NCBI GenBank assembly: GCA_905478775.1
Contig: CAJQKB010000034.1
Coordinates: forward strand, 20,314 to 84,313
DNA: 64,000 nucleotides
Direction of reading: 5' to 3'
DNA from: an uncultured Opitutales bacterium
GTDB taxonomy: Bacteria > Verrucomicrobiota > Verrucomicrobiia > Opitutales > Seribacteraceae
Shown in pieces: positions 25,836-35,995 of this stretch. The stretch's first letter is position 1, and each line of letters begins with the position of its first letter. The notes beneath the pieces were generated by a model, which did not search any database, was not told the origin of the DNA, and saw nothing but the letters and a program-made list of their open reading frames with translations. The translations under genes and the position numbers were made by a program.

Positions 25836-27317
25836 ATGCCAAGTCTAGGAACTTCTTCTTCCAAAGAAAAATCAGTTCCTAAGTACCAAGGTTCTGGAGC
25901 CAAACATCAATCATCTGTTAAAGATACCATAGAGGGTAAACCTCTACCTAGCAATTTAGATGCAGAGCAAGGTTTACTCGCGGCTTGCATTATGGATACA
26001 TCCGGTGAGGTAATGGGAAGATGTGCGGAGCAAGCAATTAGTGCCGATCATTTTTATCATTTAAATCACCAAATTATTTTCGAAGCACTTTTGGACCTTA
26101 ATCGTGATAATAAGGCTGCGGATGAAATTTTACTGGCAGAAAAACTTGAAAGTAGAAAGCAACTAGAACAAGTAGGTGGACAAAATGGCTTATTTGAACT
26201 TACTTCAAGAATCGATACCACTGCCCATGCAACCTATTGGTTAGAGATCGTCAAAGAAAAAGCCCTTTTAAGAAGATGTATATATGTTGCTTTTGAAATT
26301 ATAGACGGTGCGAATAACCTACAGGGCGAAGTCGATGATTTTCTTTCTGGAATGGAGCAAAGGGTCTGCGAGTTGGGTGATGATCAAAATACCCGTTCCT
26401 CTATACATTTTAGAGAGCCGATACAGAAAGCTATGGGTGAGATCCAAAAAATGCTTTCGAAGGAAGAATCGGATGGTTTGTTAACAGGCTATAAAGATTT
26501 GGACAATCTGACAAATGGCTTGAAATCGTCAGAAATGATTGTTATTGCGGCCCGTCCTTCTGTAGGTAAAACAAGCCTTGCGATGAACATCGTCGAAAAT
26601 ATTTCCTTCTCCCACAAGTATATTAACAACCCGAAAAATATCTTAGTTTTTAGTTTAGAAATGAGTGCCTCATCATTAGCGATGAGATTAATATGCGGAA
26701 AGGCAAAGGTAAATATGAATGATTTGCGTAAGGGCTTTGTTGCAAAGAATTACGCAGAAAAACTCAATGAAATAAGTCAGCAATTTCAACAAGCTCCCAT
26801 TTGGGTAGACGATACAAGTGGCTTGAGTATCAATCAAATCCGTGCAAAAGCACGAAGAGTTAAATCAAGGAATGGTCTTTCTTTAATTGTGATTGATTAT
26901 TTACAGTTAATTTCAGGGGATCGTTATTCTTCTTCTCGGGAAAATGAGATATCAGTGATTTCAAGAGGATTGAAATCGATGGCAAAAGAATTAGAAGTCC
27001 CGGTTATTGTTCTTAGCCAGCTCAATCGAGATTCTGAAAAGGAGAAAAGGGACCCCCGACTTTCAGACTTGAGGGAATCCGGTTCAATTGAGCAGGATGC
27101 TGATATTGTTATGTTATTGGGTAAAGAAAGAAAGGGGGAAGATATTCGTGCAAGTGATGTTTCTCAGACTGGTGAAGAAAGCCAAGCAGATGACTTTGAG
27201 CCTATTAAGTTAATCCTTGCCAAGCAAAGAAATGGGCCTACCGGTTATGTAAATCTTGCATTTGTGCGGAAATATACGAAATTTGAAAGTGCACAATATG
27301 ACCCCCGACTTAATTAA
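25836..27317 (+). CDS. dnaB: Replicative DNA helicase
   Basis: A 493-residue hexameric helicase. The N-terminal domain begins at LPSNLDAEQGLLAACIMD after a 35-residue polar lead. The RecA-like motor has Walker A ARPSVGKTSLAMNI, FSLEMSASSLAMRL, Walker B LIVIDYLQLI, VIVLSQLNRDSEK and LRESGSIEQDADIVM. The loop is PSVGKTS where most DnaB have PGMGKT. No intein is present. It follows rplI by 35 bases. Confidence 0.97.
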   Translation: MPSLGTSSSKEKSVPKYQGSGAKHQSSVKDTIEGKPLPSNLDAEQGLLAACIMDTSGEVMGRCAEQAISADHFYHLNHQIIFEALLDLNRDNKAADEILLAEKLESRKQLEQVGGQNGLFELTSRIDTTAHATYWLEIVKEKALLRRCIYVAFEIIDGANNLQGEVDDFLSGMEQRVCELGDDQNTRSSIHFREPIQKAMGEIQKMLSKEESDGLLTGYKDLDNLTNGLKSSEMIVIAARPSVGKTSLAMNIVENISFSHKYINNPKNILVFSLEMSASSLAMRLICGKAKVNMNDLRKGFVAKNYAEKLNEISQQFQQAPIWVDDTSGLSINQIRAKARRVKSRNGLSLIVIDYLQLISGDRYSSSRENEISVISRGLKSMAKELEVPVIVLSQLNRDSEKEKRDPRLSDLRESGSIEQDADIVMLLGKERKGEDIRASDVSQTGEESQADDFEPIKLILAKQRNGPTGYVNLAFVRKYTKFESAQYDPRLN

Positions 27318-27324
27318 AAATTAA

Positions 27325-29724
27325 ATGAATAAAATTCGTTCTCTTTTCCCCATCCTGTTCCTACTTTCTGGAATGATGATTTTATGGTCTCAAGTAGTTC
27401 CAGATGGTAAAACAATTTCTTCCATATCCATCGAATTGGAAGGCCCTGATACCATTGGGAAATCTTTTATTTTACAAAATTTACAAATAGAAACGGGAAT
27501 CCCTTACAAATCCAACGCGATAGACAAATCGATTACTAACCTTATGGCAACGGGTGCGATTGATGATGTAAAAGTATTTTTGGACCCAGAAATAAGCACT
27601 GAACAAGAGGTGGCCTTAGTTTTTAAGGTCTATACAAAGTCTCGGATTGGAACGATTATCTTTGAGGGTAATGATAAGTTGTCCGATCGAAAACTCGAAA
27701 AGGAAATTGAAATAAGTATCGGGGAATTGTTGGACGAGTCTGAGATAAAAGCTGATCAACGGGCACTTAAAGAGTTATATTTAGAAAAAGGTTTTTGGAA
27801 TTCTCAAGTAGACAGTCAAATTATAACCAAAGAGGAAGGAAGAAGCGTCTCAGTTGTATTTAAAATTATAGAAAATGAAAAACGAAAAATAGGTAAAATT
27901 ATTTTCGAAGGAAATAAGAATATTTCAGATAAAAAACTCTTAAAGGAAATGGAAACAGCACCCTGGAGGTTTTGGAGATTTTGGTCTAAAAGATCTCGTT
28001 ACCGACCTAGTATCTTTGAAGAGGACTTAATTAAACTCAGAACTGCTTTCCGGGATCAAGGTTTCTTAGATGTCACAATTGAGCAAAGTGGAGTAAAAAT
28101 TATTCCGAAAGGATCTAATTCTTTAGATGTTGTCATCCGTGTGGACGAGGGTGAGCGATCCTATTTCGGTGAAATATCTATAGTTGGTAATTCCGTCATT
28201 ACTGCAAAAGATTTAAAGCGACTGGATAGTCGTGCTGACAAAGAACTAAAGACAGGGGATCACTATTCGCCAACACTTCTATCCGAGGAAAGAAATCGCT
28301 TGCGAAAGAAATACGGCGAGCAGGGTTATTTGGATGCCAGAGTGGTTTCGATTAGAAAGCCTAATCTTCAAACAGGACAAATTGATCTAAGGTTTGAGAT
28401 TACGGAAAATAACAAATTTACAGTGAACACAATTCAAGTTCGGGGAAATGAGAAAACAAAAACAACTGCCATTGTTCGGGAACTTGCTTTGGCGCCAGGT
28501 GAGACGTTCGATTTACTTCGAATGGAAACGAGCGAATCCCGTCTAAGAAATACGCGTTTTTTCGAGAAAGTAACATTGGATGACGAACCAATTGCATCAC
28601 AGGATCCAGAATTGCAAAGTAGCAGAAGAAACCTGGTAGTAAATGTAGAGGAGGGTCGCACTGGACATGTTTCTTTTGGAGTTGGATTTAGTACTTTAGA
28701 GAAAGCGATGATGTTTGCCGAATTTAGACAAGGAAACTTCGATATAATGAGATGGCGTAGTCCCCATCGCTTGCAGGGAGACGGACAGAAATTCCGCCTT
28801 CGTTTAAAGCTGGGTGCTCGAAGTAATGAGGTTCGACTTGCTCTTGAGGAACCCTGGTTTATGAATCGCAGGGTTGCTGCTGGATTTGAGTTATTTCGGG
28901 AAAAGTCTGATTACTACAGTTCATACTACGATGAAATGCGAGCAGGGTTTGAGGTCTATTTTAGAAAGAGATTATTCGAGCTTGTAGAAGGTCGCTTATT
29001 TTATCGTCTCGAAGATGTCATCATTAGTGATATCGGAATTGGTGTTCCTGCTTTCATAACTAACGATCCGAAATATGATCCATCGAAAAACGAAATTGAC
29101 CGAACAATTTCTAAAGTGGGTCTTAGTTTAACCCGTGATACAAGAAATAGTATCTTATTTCCCTCCGAAGGTAGCATTGTTACCCTACGAAAAGAATTTG
29201 CCGGTGGCCCATTTGGTGGAGATGCTGACTATGGCCGTTTCGAATTACAGGGAGCGAAGTTTTTTGAGACTTTTACTCCTATGGAACAAGTTTTATCGAT
29301 CGTAGGGAGAACAGGAACACTGGGTCGTTTTGATGGAAAAGATGCAGATGTACCTTTCTTCGAAAAATTCTTTTTGGGGGGGCCTTATAATTTGAGAGGG
29401 TGGGACTATCGGGAGGCAGGGCCACAAGATTCAAAAGAACCTAATGGAGGAAATTCTTACAGTTATTTAAGTGCAGAGTATACTTTTAAAATTGCTGACC
29501 CATTGCGTTTTGCAGTTTTTTATGACGGCGGTTTTTTAAGAACCAATGATTTTAAATTTCTGCCTGGAGATGATATGGAAGGCTGGCATGATAATTGGGG
29601 ATTGGGAGCACGCATAATGGTTATGGGTATGCCCCTTCGACTAGATTTAGGTTTCCCGATCTCGGATCCCTCAAAAACAGGTGGATCGCCGCAGTTTCAT
29701 TTTTCTGGTGGTACACGATTTTAA
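27325..29724 (+). CDS. bamA: Outer membrane protein assembly factor BamA
   Basis: A 799-residue Omp85 protein. A signal peptide (to about residue 24) precedes five POTRA domains (about 30-420), seen as repeats such as TIIFEGNDKLSDRKLEKEI, KIIFEGNKNISDKKLLKEM and TIQVRGNEKTKTTAIVREL. The barrel follows, with LSLTRDTRNSILFPSEG, FFLGGPYNLRGWDYR (VRGF-like motif) and the terminal FSGGTRF. It is the essential core of the beta-barrel assembly machine. The next genes, Skp and LpxD, are its common neighbours. Confidence 0.96.
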   Translation: MNKIRSLFPILFLLSGMMILWSQVVPDGKTISSISIELEGPDTIGKSFILQNLQIETGIPYKSNAIDKSITNLMATGAIDDVKVFLDPEISTEQEVALVFKVYTKSRIGTIIFEGNDKLSDRKLEKEIEISIGELLDESEIKADQRALKELYLEKGFWNSQVDSQIITKEEGRSVSVVFKIIENEKRKIGKIIFEGNKNISDKKLLKEMETAPWRFWRFWSKRSRYRPSIFEEDLIKLRTAFRDQGFLDVTIEQSGVKIIPKGSNSLDVVIRVDEGERSYFGEISIVGNSVITAKDLKRLDSRADKELKTGDHYSPTLLSEERNRLRKKYGEQGYLDARVVSIRKPNLQTGQIDLRFEITENNKFTVNTIQVRGNEKTKTTAIVRELALAPGETFDLLRMETSESRLRNTRFFEKVTLDDEPIASQDPELQSSRRNLVVNVEEGRTGHVSFGVGFSTLEKAMMFAEFRQGNFDIMRWRSPHRLQGDGQKFRLRLKLGARSNEVRLALEEPWFMNRRVAAGFELFREKSDYYSSYYDEMRAGFEVYFRKRLFELVEGRLFYRLEDVIISDIGIGVPAFITNDPKYDPSKNEIDRTISKVGLSLTRDTRNSILFPSEGSIVTLRKEFAGGPFGGDADYGRFELQGAKFFETFTPMEQVLSIVGRTGTLGRFDGKDADVPFFEKFFLGGPYNLRGWDYREAGPQDSKEPNGGNSYSYLSAEYTFKIADPLRFAVFYDGGFLRTNDFKFLPGDDMEGWHDNWGLGARIMVMGMPLRLDLGFPISDPSKTGGSPQFHFSGGTRF

Positions 29725-29762
29725 ACTTTCACTATTCATTCATTACCTAACTCACATCTAAT

Positions 29763-30317
29763 ATGCATAAGCTAATTCTCTTTTTGACCCCTCTCGCCTT
29801 TTTGTTTTTAATGCCTTCTTTTTCGACTGCACAAAAAGTAGCGGTGGTAGATGTACAGAAAGTTTTTGATGGATATCAAAAGGTAAAGGAAGCAAGAGCT
29901 AGATTGGACAAGTCCAAGAAAATTGCGATGGAGGAACTCGAAATTTTCCGTGCAGAAATGGAGAAAATTGTTAAAGAACTAAAAGAGATGGAGGATAAGA
30001 TTAAAAATCCAAATATTGACAGTACGGATCTTAGAAAAAAATACCAAGAAAAAGTTGAAAAAGCGAAGGTCAAGCAGGACGATATGGTTTCTTACGATAA
30101 ACGAGCGAAGGCTACCATTTCTCAAAGGCAAAGAAACCTACTTGTCGAACATCTTGCAGATATCCGTAAAGCGGTCCAACAAGTGGCAGGTGCTAAAGGG
30201 TATGATTTGATCTTAAATTCTTCAGAAACGCAGTTGGGTGTATTTTATGCAGGAGATAAATTTAATGTGACTGAGGAAGTTATTATTACTCTTAACGCAT
30301 CCCAAGGTAAAAAGTAA
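29763..30317 (+). CDS. OmpH/Skp family periplasmic chaperone
   Basis: A 184-residue protein with a signal peptide (about 1-23, ending STAQ). KVAVVDVQKVFDGYQKVKEA is the Skp start, a long charged coiled-coil hairpin (about 45-125) forms the tentacle, and GYDLILNSSETQLGVFYA is the closing beta part. Skp trimers carry unfolded outer membrane proteins to BamA, encoded 38 bases upstream. The family assignment is firm although the helices are variable. Confidence 0.92.
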   Translation: MHKLILFLTPLAFLFLMPSFSTAQKVAVVDVQKVFDGYQKVKEARARLDKSKKIAMEELEIFRAEMEKIVKELKEMEDKIKNPNIDSTDLRKKYQEKVEKAKVKQDDMVSYDKRAKATISQRQRNLLVEHLADIRKAVQQVAGAKGYDLILNSSETQLGVFYAGDKFNVTEEVIITLNASQGKK

Positions 30318-30353
30318 GTAGTCCGTTTAAAACTGCTCTGAAAGTAGGAGCTT

Positions 30354-31385
30354 ATGAACTTTAAGATAGCTTTCGATCAACTTCTTGTGATCCTTCCTTC
30401 TGCGGAAGTAGATGGAACTTTAAAGATTTCTAGTTTAAGTGGCATCGCTGCACTTGAAAGAGCGGTTGAAGGTGATATTTCTTTTCTAGGTAATTCAAAG
30501 TACAAGTCATTAGTTTCAAAATCTAATGCATCTATTATTTTATTGCCTAAGAACTACATTGGTTCTCCAAAAGAAAACCAAGTTTTTCTTCGAATTGATG
30601 ACCCTTCACGTGGATTGGCTTCATTATGCAGCTTTTTAGAGGGTGAATTGTATCCCCCGCCAAAAGCTGAAATTCATTCAACTGCCTGGGTTGATTCAGG
30701 TGCAAAATTGGGTGCTGGAGTTGCCATTGGCGCATTTTGTTTTATCGGAAAAGAAGTTTTAATTGAAGCCGGCAGTATTATTGGAACTCATTGCCATATC
30801 GGAGATTTTGCAAAGATTGGTCGTAATGCGAATTTACACCCCGGTGTGAAGCTATTATCAAGGTGTGAGCTCGGTAATAATGTTGTAGTTAATGCGGGAG
30901 CTGTCATTGGATCCGAAGGCTATGGATTTGATCAGGCCGAGGGCTCTCATAAAAAGATACCGCATCTTGGAAAGGTTGTGGTAGAGGATGAGGTTGAAAT
31001 TGGTGCAAATACATGCATAGACCGTGCTCGATTTGAGGAAACAAGGATTGGTGCGGGATCAAAAATTGATAATTTAGTTCAAGTAGGTCACAATGTAAGA
31101 ATTGGAAAAGGTTGTTTAATCGTAGCTCAGGTTGGCATTGCCGGCAGTGTTGAGTTTGAGGATAATGTAGTGGTAGGCGGTCAGGCTGGGTTTGCGGGAC
31201 ATTTGAAAATTGGAAAAGGAGCGAAGATTGCCGGGCAGGCAGGTATTACAAAAAATGTCGAGCCTGGTGCATTCCTCAAAGGCAATCCTGCATTACCCTT
31301 TCAATTAGCACAAAGAATTTCTATTTTACAAAAAAGATTGCCTGAATTGTTCAATAGATTTGATGGCTTTGCCGATAAGGGGTAA
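30354..31385 (+). CDS. lpxD: UDP-3-O-acylglucosamine N-acyltransferase
   Basis: A 343-residue lipid A enzyme that adds the second acyl chain. The N-terminal uridine-binding domain has [20 protein letters not shown]. The left-handed beta helix (about 105-300) has many hexapeptide repeats, with the catalytic His in [13 protein letters not shown] and the closing [16 protein letters not shown]. Other lipid A genes (fabZ, lpxA) do not follow as they do in proteobacteria; prs comes next, 9 bases away. Confidence 0.96.
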   Translation: MNFKIAFDQLLVILPSAEVDGTLKISSLSGIAALERAVEGDISFLGNSKYKSLVSKSNASIILLPKNYIGSPKENQVFLRIDDPSRGLASLCSFLEGELYPPPKAEIHSTAWVDSGAKLGAGVAIGAFCFIGKEVLIEAGSIIGTHCHIGDFAKIGRNANLHPGVKLLSRCELGNNVVVNAGAVIGSEGYGFDQAEGSHKKIPHLGKVVVEDEVEIGANTCIDRARFEETRIGAGSKIDNLVQVGHNVRIGKGCLIVAQVGIAGSVEFEDNVVVGGQAGFAGHLKIGKGAKIAGQAGITKNVEPGAFLKGNPALPFQLAQRISILQKRLPELFNRFDGFADKG

Positions 31386-31394
31386 TTTTAAACT

Positions 31395-32345
31395 ATGGAG
31401 AACGGAAAAAAACTAAAGATTTTTACAGGTAATTCAAGTAAGCCACTATCTCAGGAAATATGTGAATACCTTGATGTTCCTCTAGGAGATGCAACCGTAA
31501 CTTCATTTCCTGATAATGAGAGCTTTGTCCGTTATAATGAAAATATTAGAGGGATGGATGTATTTTTAGTACAATCGACCTGTTCCCCTGCGAATCATAA
31601 TGTAATGGAGTTATTAATTATGATAGATGCCGCTAAAAGGGCATCTGCAGCAAGAGTCACCGCAGTACTTCCATTTTTTGGTTATTCAAGGCAAGACCGA
31701 AAGGATCAACCACGGGTTCCAATTACCTCAAAATTAGTTGCAAACCTTTTAGTAGCAGCGGGTGCCAATAGAATTTTAACAATGGATTTGCATGCACAGC
31801 AAATTCAAGGTTTTTTTGATATACCAGTAGATCATTTGTATGCATCTCCTGTTTTCTTTGAAGAATTAAAAAGTCGTGATGCTCAAAATATGACCATTTT
31901 TTCTCCCGACGTGGGTGGAATGAAAATGGCAAATGCATATGCTGAGGTGCTAGGCTGTCCGCTTGGATTTGTGGCAAAACGACGAACTGGTGCAAGCACA
32001 GTCGAAGCGATGAATTTAGTAGGAGAGGTAGAGGGAAGAGAAATCCTCATGATAGATGATATGACAGAAACTGCGGGTACATTAACAGCAGCAGCAAAAA
32101 TTTTGAAAGAACGAGGGGCAAAAAAAGTAAGTGCAATTGTAAGTCACTGTGTTTTGAACGAGACTGGGAAAGAGAGGCTAAGACAAGGTATTCTAGATGA
32201 ATTAATTACAACGAATACCGTGAATATAGATATTGGTGATCTCCCAATTAAGAAATTAAGTGTTGCACCCTTACTTGGTGAAGCAATTAGACGAACCAAT
32301 ACAGATAGTAGTATTTCAAGCCTGTTTCAAATAAAAGGTTTTTAA
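31395..32345 (+). CDS. prs: Ribose-phosphate pyrophosphokinase
   Basis: A 316-residue enzyme that makes PRPP for nucleotide synthesis. Landmarks are KIFTGNSSKPLSQEI, FPDNESFVRYNENIRG, FFGYSRQDRKDQPRVPITSK, the metal-binding TMDLHAQQIQGFFDIPVD, and MIDDMTETAGT, the PRPP-binding loop (most have DDMIDTAGT). The usual partners in other bacteria, L25 and Pth, lie at the other end of this same run. Confidence 0.97.
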   Translation: MENGKKLKIFTGNSSKPLSQEICEYLDVPLGDATVTSFPDNESFVRYNENIRGMDVFLVQSTCSPANHNVMELLIMIDAAKRASAARVTAVLPFFGYSRQDRKDQPRVPITSKLVANLLVAAGANRILTMDLHAQQIQGFFDIPVDHLYASPVFFEELKSRDAQNMTIFSPDVGGMKMANAYAEVLGCPLGFVAKRRTGASTVEAMNLVGEVEGREILMIDDMTETAGTLTAAAKILKERGAKKVSAIVSHCVLNETGKERLRQGILDELITTNTVNIDIGDLPIKKLSVAPLLGEAIRRTNTDSSISSLFQIKGF

Positions 32346-32386
32346 GTATTTTATAAAATTAGACAACCGCGTGGAGTAAATACGCT

Positions 32387-33802
32387 ATGATAGTCATGAA
32401 ACCAATTATTTTAGGCCTCATATTATTTACAGTGCTTGCGATTGGAAATGGGAACCTTTTTGCTCAGAATCGCAAACTTTCCTTAAAAATTGAAGATGGT
32501 GTTCTTGACCGCTCATTAAATAGAGCACCTAGTAGTTATTCTCCTGCTCTCAAGAAGGCGACTCCAGCTGTGGTTGCAGTAACTACTCAGCAAGTAGTTA
32601 GAAGGCTTTATCCAGGGGGAGGAAGTAGTCCGCGCGAAGAATTACTGAGGAGATTTTTTGGCTTACCCCTTTTAAATAATGCTAGAGTGGAAGAAGAAAT
32701 GGTCCCTGCAGGCATAGGTTCGGGTGTCATTGTTAGCCCGGAAGGCCATACTATTACCAATGCTCATGTTATTACCGACCCGAGAACTGGTGAACTAGTG
32801 GAAGAGGTAACAGTTCAATTATCGGATAAAAGGCAATTCCAAGCCAAAATTATAGGTTTTGATCGATCAACAGATGTTGCGGTTCTGAAAATAGAGGATG
32901 ATAAACCATTCCCACATGTAACTTTAGCAAATAGTGATCATTTAGAGGTGGGTGATATTGTTTTTGCAGCTGGAAACCCTTTAGGAATTGGTATGACGGT
33001 AACCATGGGAATAATTTCCGCGACAAAGAAATCAGAATTAGGTGTTCTTGACTTGGAGGGTTCATATGAGAATTTCATTCAAACGGATGCAGCAATTAAT
33101 AGAGGGAACTCCGGTGGACCATTGTTAGATGCAGTGGGTCGTTTAATCGGTATAAATACCGCAATAATTTCTCAAACTGGTGCAAGCATGGGAATTGGAT
33201 TAGCGATTCCGGTTAATATGGTTCAAAAAGTACTGACCGACTTGGTTGAAAGAGGAGGAGTGAGAAGAGGTTTTCTTGGTGTTGAATTAGCACCTTCAAG
33301 TGATGGTACAGGTGTAATCGTTACAAAGATAGTACCGGGAAGTGCAGCAGATCTCGCTGGCTTTGAACCAAAAGATCGAATTATAAAGGTGGACTCTCAA
33401 GCAGTTGACTCAATCAATCAATCGAGGTTGGCAATCTCTCAAACTGCACCGGGCACAAAGATAACGATTGATGTTATCAGAGGAGGAAATAAAAAAACAT
33501 TATTTGTTACGCTCGATTTAATGGGAGGTAAAAATAGAATATCAATGCCTGGCGTCTCCTTGGAAGAGTTGAGTGTGGAAAATCGATTACGGTTTCAAAT
33601 ACCACCTACAACAAAGGGAGTGGTTGTGACAAAATCCACTGGTAATGCCGAAACCTTTAAGGAAGGCGTAGTAATTGTGGAAATTAATGGATTCCAGGTA
33701 AATTCGATTCAAGAAGTTGAAGAACAGATCAAGAGTGGAATTAATCGTTTTTATGTATGGTACCGTAACAAGTACCGATTTTTAGCTTATCGCGTTCCCT
33801 GA
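32387..33802 (+). CDS. HtrA/DegP family periplasmic serine protease
   Basis: A 471-residue envelope protease with a signal peptide (to about residue 27). The catalytic triad is His127 (TNAHVIT), Asp163 (STDVAVLKI) and Ser242 (RGNSGGPLL). PDZ1 spans about 280-375 (RRGFLGVELAP, ITIDVIRGG), and a second, divergent PDZ or PDZ-like part runs to the end. It degrades or refolds misfolded exported proteins. It closes the run that also encodes BamA and Skp, which makes an outer-membrane quality-control role likely. ATG codons at 32387 and 32396 are both possible. Confidence 0.95.
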   Translation: MIVMKPIILGLILFTVLAIGNGNLFAQNRKLSLKIEDGVLDRSLNRAPSSYSPALKKATPAVVAVTTQQVVRRLYPGGGSSPREELLRRFFGLPLLNNARVEEEMVPAGIGSGVIVSPEGHTITNAHVITDPRTGELVEEVTVQLSDKRQFQAKIIGFDRSTDVAVLKIEDDKPFPHVTLANSDHLEVGDIVFAAGNPLGIGMTVTMGIISATKKSELGVLDLEGSYENFIQTDAAINRGNSGGPLLDAVGRLIGINTAIISQTGASMGIGLAIPVNMVQKVLTDLVERGGVRRGFLGVELAPSSDGTGVIVTKIVPGSAADLAGFEPKDRIIKVDSQAVDSINQSRLAISQTAPGTKITIDVIRGGNKKTLFVTLDLMGGKNRISMPGVSLEELSVENRLRFQIPPTTKGVVVTKSTGNAETFKEGVVIVEINGFQVNSIQEVEEQIKSGINRFYVWYRNKYRFLAYRVP

Positions 33803-33810
33803 TATACGAT

Positions 33811-34386
33811 TCAACTGCCTGGCTTTATTGGATCAATTAGTTTTAATTCATCCGGGATTTCGCTGGGGTCATAAGTTGGAAAATGAAGCTTGAGAAGCGG
33901 CTGGAATGAGACACCAAAATCTAACTCATGAGTACTTCGGTCCACCAGTGAAGTTACGGCACAAATAGTGCACTCTGTTTCATTCAGTATAGATAGAGCT
34001 TCGGTAACCCGGCCTCCTTTAGTAACAACATCTTCGACTAGTAAAACATTGTCTTTCTTAGACAAAGAAAAGTTTCTGCGCAGTTCAAGTTTATCTTCCA
34101 CTTTCTCTAAAAACAAAAAGCGACAGTTTAGTTGTCTGGCAACTTCCTGCCCAAGTACAAGCCCGCCCATTGCAGGAGCAACAATAGTGTTGGGGGTTGG
34201 ACAATCTAATTGCTTTATGAGCAAACTTGCTAAAATGGAAACTTTGTCCAAGTACTGACAAACTTGTGCGCATTGGAAAAAATGCCCACTACGCTGGCCC
34301 GATCTTAAAATGAAATGGCCAGTGAGAAGTGCTTTAGTTTCTTTAAAGATAGATATTACCTGATCATCGGTTTTATTTTCCATCAA
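33811..34386 (-). CDS. pyrE: Orotate phosphoribosyltransferase
   Basis: A 191-residue pyrimidine enzyme that joins orotate and PRPP. Family motifs are GHFILRSGQRSGHFFQCAQV, IVAPAMGGLVLGQEVARQL, and the PRPP loop VLLVEDVVTKGGRVTEAL. The start is at two adjacent ATG codons (34386 and 34383). The gene converges on the HtrA gene with 8 bases between the stops and has no partner on its own strand. Confidence 0.95.
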   Translation of the reverse strand: MMENKTDDQVISIFKETKALLTGHFILRSGQRSGHFFQCAQVCQYLDKVSILASLLIKQLDCPTPNTIVAPAMGGLVLGQEVARQLNCRFLFLEKVEDKLELRRNFSLSKKDNVLLVEDVVTKGGRVTEALSILNETECTICAVTSLVDRSTHELDFGVSFQPLLKLHFPTYDPSEIPDELKLIDPIKPGS

Positions 34387-34490
34387 TTCACCATTTTGAA
34401 ATAGGAAAATTTAGCAACAGAATTCACTCATTTATCTAATCTACTTGAAATAAGTATTTAAGTTCTAAGAAAAGCCGATGAATATGAGCT

Positions 34491-35915
34491 CTATTTTTTT
34501 GAGACAGTTGGGTTTTTCCAGCCTAAATTAATTTTCGGTCCCATGTTATAAAGTTTTGCATTAATATTTCGGAGTTCTTGTTGATTATCTTCTATCAATT
34601 TATCCATCGATAGTCGGGCATTTTGCAAATTTGATGAGGCGGTTAAGTATTCTTCCGATGCTTTGAAGCTAGGAATTTTTGACTGAATGGCATTATCTTG
34701 ATCAAATTTAGCTTTGCATTTATCGCAGCAAAACCCGACTTTTCTCCCTTTGAAAATAGAAAATTTTTCGTCTACGATTTCTTTTTTAGATACGGGGCAT
34801 TTGTTGTTAAATGGGGTTTTATCTTGAGTACGTAGGCCAATTTGAATGGTCTCTTCTTCCTGTATTTCGAACTTTAAGGTTTCCACTACAATTAGTTTTT
34901 TTAAAGAATCTTGCCTGTCTTTTTTCTGAGCAATGAGAGCATTATAAGTTGGTGAGTCTACAAAATGTTTTTTCAATGATTCTGCACCCTGAGGTGTTAC
35001 TTTGGTTTGCCATAAAAAAAGTTTATTAAGTTTACCCAGTTTTTGAAGGTGAGGAAGAGACGCATCGGATATTTGAGTGCCATAAAGATTCAGGTACTCT
35101 AGGTTGGGTAATTTGGATAAGTGAATGGAGGATTTGTCTGTTATTACAGTATTTTCAAGATGCAACCGAGAGAGAAGTCCATATTTGGTAAGGGATGCAA
35201 TTCCATTATCAGTAACCTTTGTCCTGGCTAGATTTAACCAAACAAGTTGTTCGGCAATTGGTTCTAGTAACATAATTTTCTTATCATCAAAATTTTGTCC
35301 TGCATAGGAAGCATTTACATATATCGCATTAGTATTTTGAGCGATTGGCATAGCTAAAATTCCAGCTTTCCGTAGATTGTTGAGTGCTTTGGGACTCGCT
35401 GGAGGCACGATGGGAAGCTTGGGTTGCAATATGATATTTTTGGATATCAATTTCTTCGGCATATTGGCTAAGATGTGAAAGGCAGATTTTTGAGTTTTAT
35501 CATCTAGGTCAGAAATCTGTAGGTCAAAAGATGCTCCTATCTTAATCCATGCCTTCATAACTTCAAGTTCCTGTCGTGTCACAGGATTGTAGTGGTCAGA
35601 ATCTTCCATCGGGGGCATGGCTTCTTCGTCTTCTTTGGGCAGGGTAATACGATAAATGAGTTCACTCTCTTCAATGTTCCCCTTTACGATAATGTCTGCA
35701 CCTACCCCGCTACCACCCTTTAGAAAGTCTTTTTTTGTATGAAGCTTTAATTTGCCTTTGCTTTTGTTTTCTCCATGGCATTCTTGGCACTTAGCTGCAA
35801 ACACCGGAAGAATGAGACTGTCGTAAACATTTTTGTCGGATTTATCACTCTTGCCATGGACAAAAATTGAATTAGTTAAGATAAAAACGGTAGCAGTATA
35901 GATAAAGAGCTTCAT
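34491..35915 (-). CDS. Exported cytochrome c (PSCyt1) / leucine-rich repeat / TRASH-like metal-binding protein
   Basis: A 474-residue exported protein. After the signal peptide (1-21) comes a PSCyt1 heme domain with AAKCQECHGEN (Cys43, Cys46, His47) and EAMPPMEDSD. Residues about 200-315 hold leucine-rich repeats (LVWLNLARTKVTDNGIASL, LEYLNLYGTQISDASL). Residues about 375-412 contain a four-Cys segment (NKCPVSKKEI then GFCCDKCKAKF) like TRASH/YHS metal-binding modules. The tail is helical. PSCyt1-LRR proteins are known in this phylum; the metal module between LRR and tail is unusual. The gene is alone. Function unknown; heme and metal binding are likely. Confidence 0.85.
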   Translation of the reverse strand: MKLFIYTATVFILTNSIFVHGKSDKSDKNVYDSLILPVFAAKCQECHGENKSKGKLKLHTKKDFLKGGSGVGADIIVKGNIEESELIYRITLPKEDEEAMPPMEDSDHYNPVTRQELEVMKAWIKIGASFDLQISDLDDKTQKSAFHILANMPKKLISKNIILQPKLPIVPPASPKALNNLRKAGILAMPIAQNTNAIYVNASYAGQNFDDKKIMLLEPIAEQLVWLNLARTKVTDNGIASLTKYGLLSRLHLENTVITDKSSIHLSKLPNLEYLNLYGTQISDASLPHLQKLGKLNKLFLWQTKVTPQGAESLKKHFVDSPTYNALIAQKKDRQDSLKKLIVVETLKFEIQEEETIQIGLRTQDKTPFNNKCPVSKKEIVDEKFSIFKGRKVGFCCDKCKAKFDQDNAIQSKIPSFKASEEYLTASSNLQNARLSMDKLIEDNQQELRNINAKLYNMGPKINLGWKNPTVSKK

Positions 35916-35995
35916 AATTCGATTGGGAAAAAGTAATTGATAAGTATTATAAAACTTATTGGTTTCGTAAATTGGAGCAAGTGAATGATTATTAA

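Noticed and set aside
34091..34273. Alternative frames overlapping pyrE
   Set aside because: The pyrE frame carries the PRPP loop and full family length; the others are shadows.
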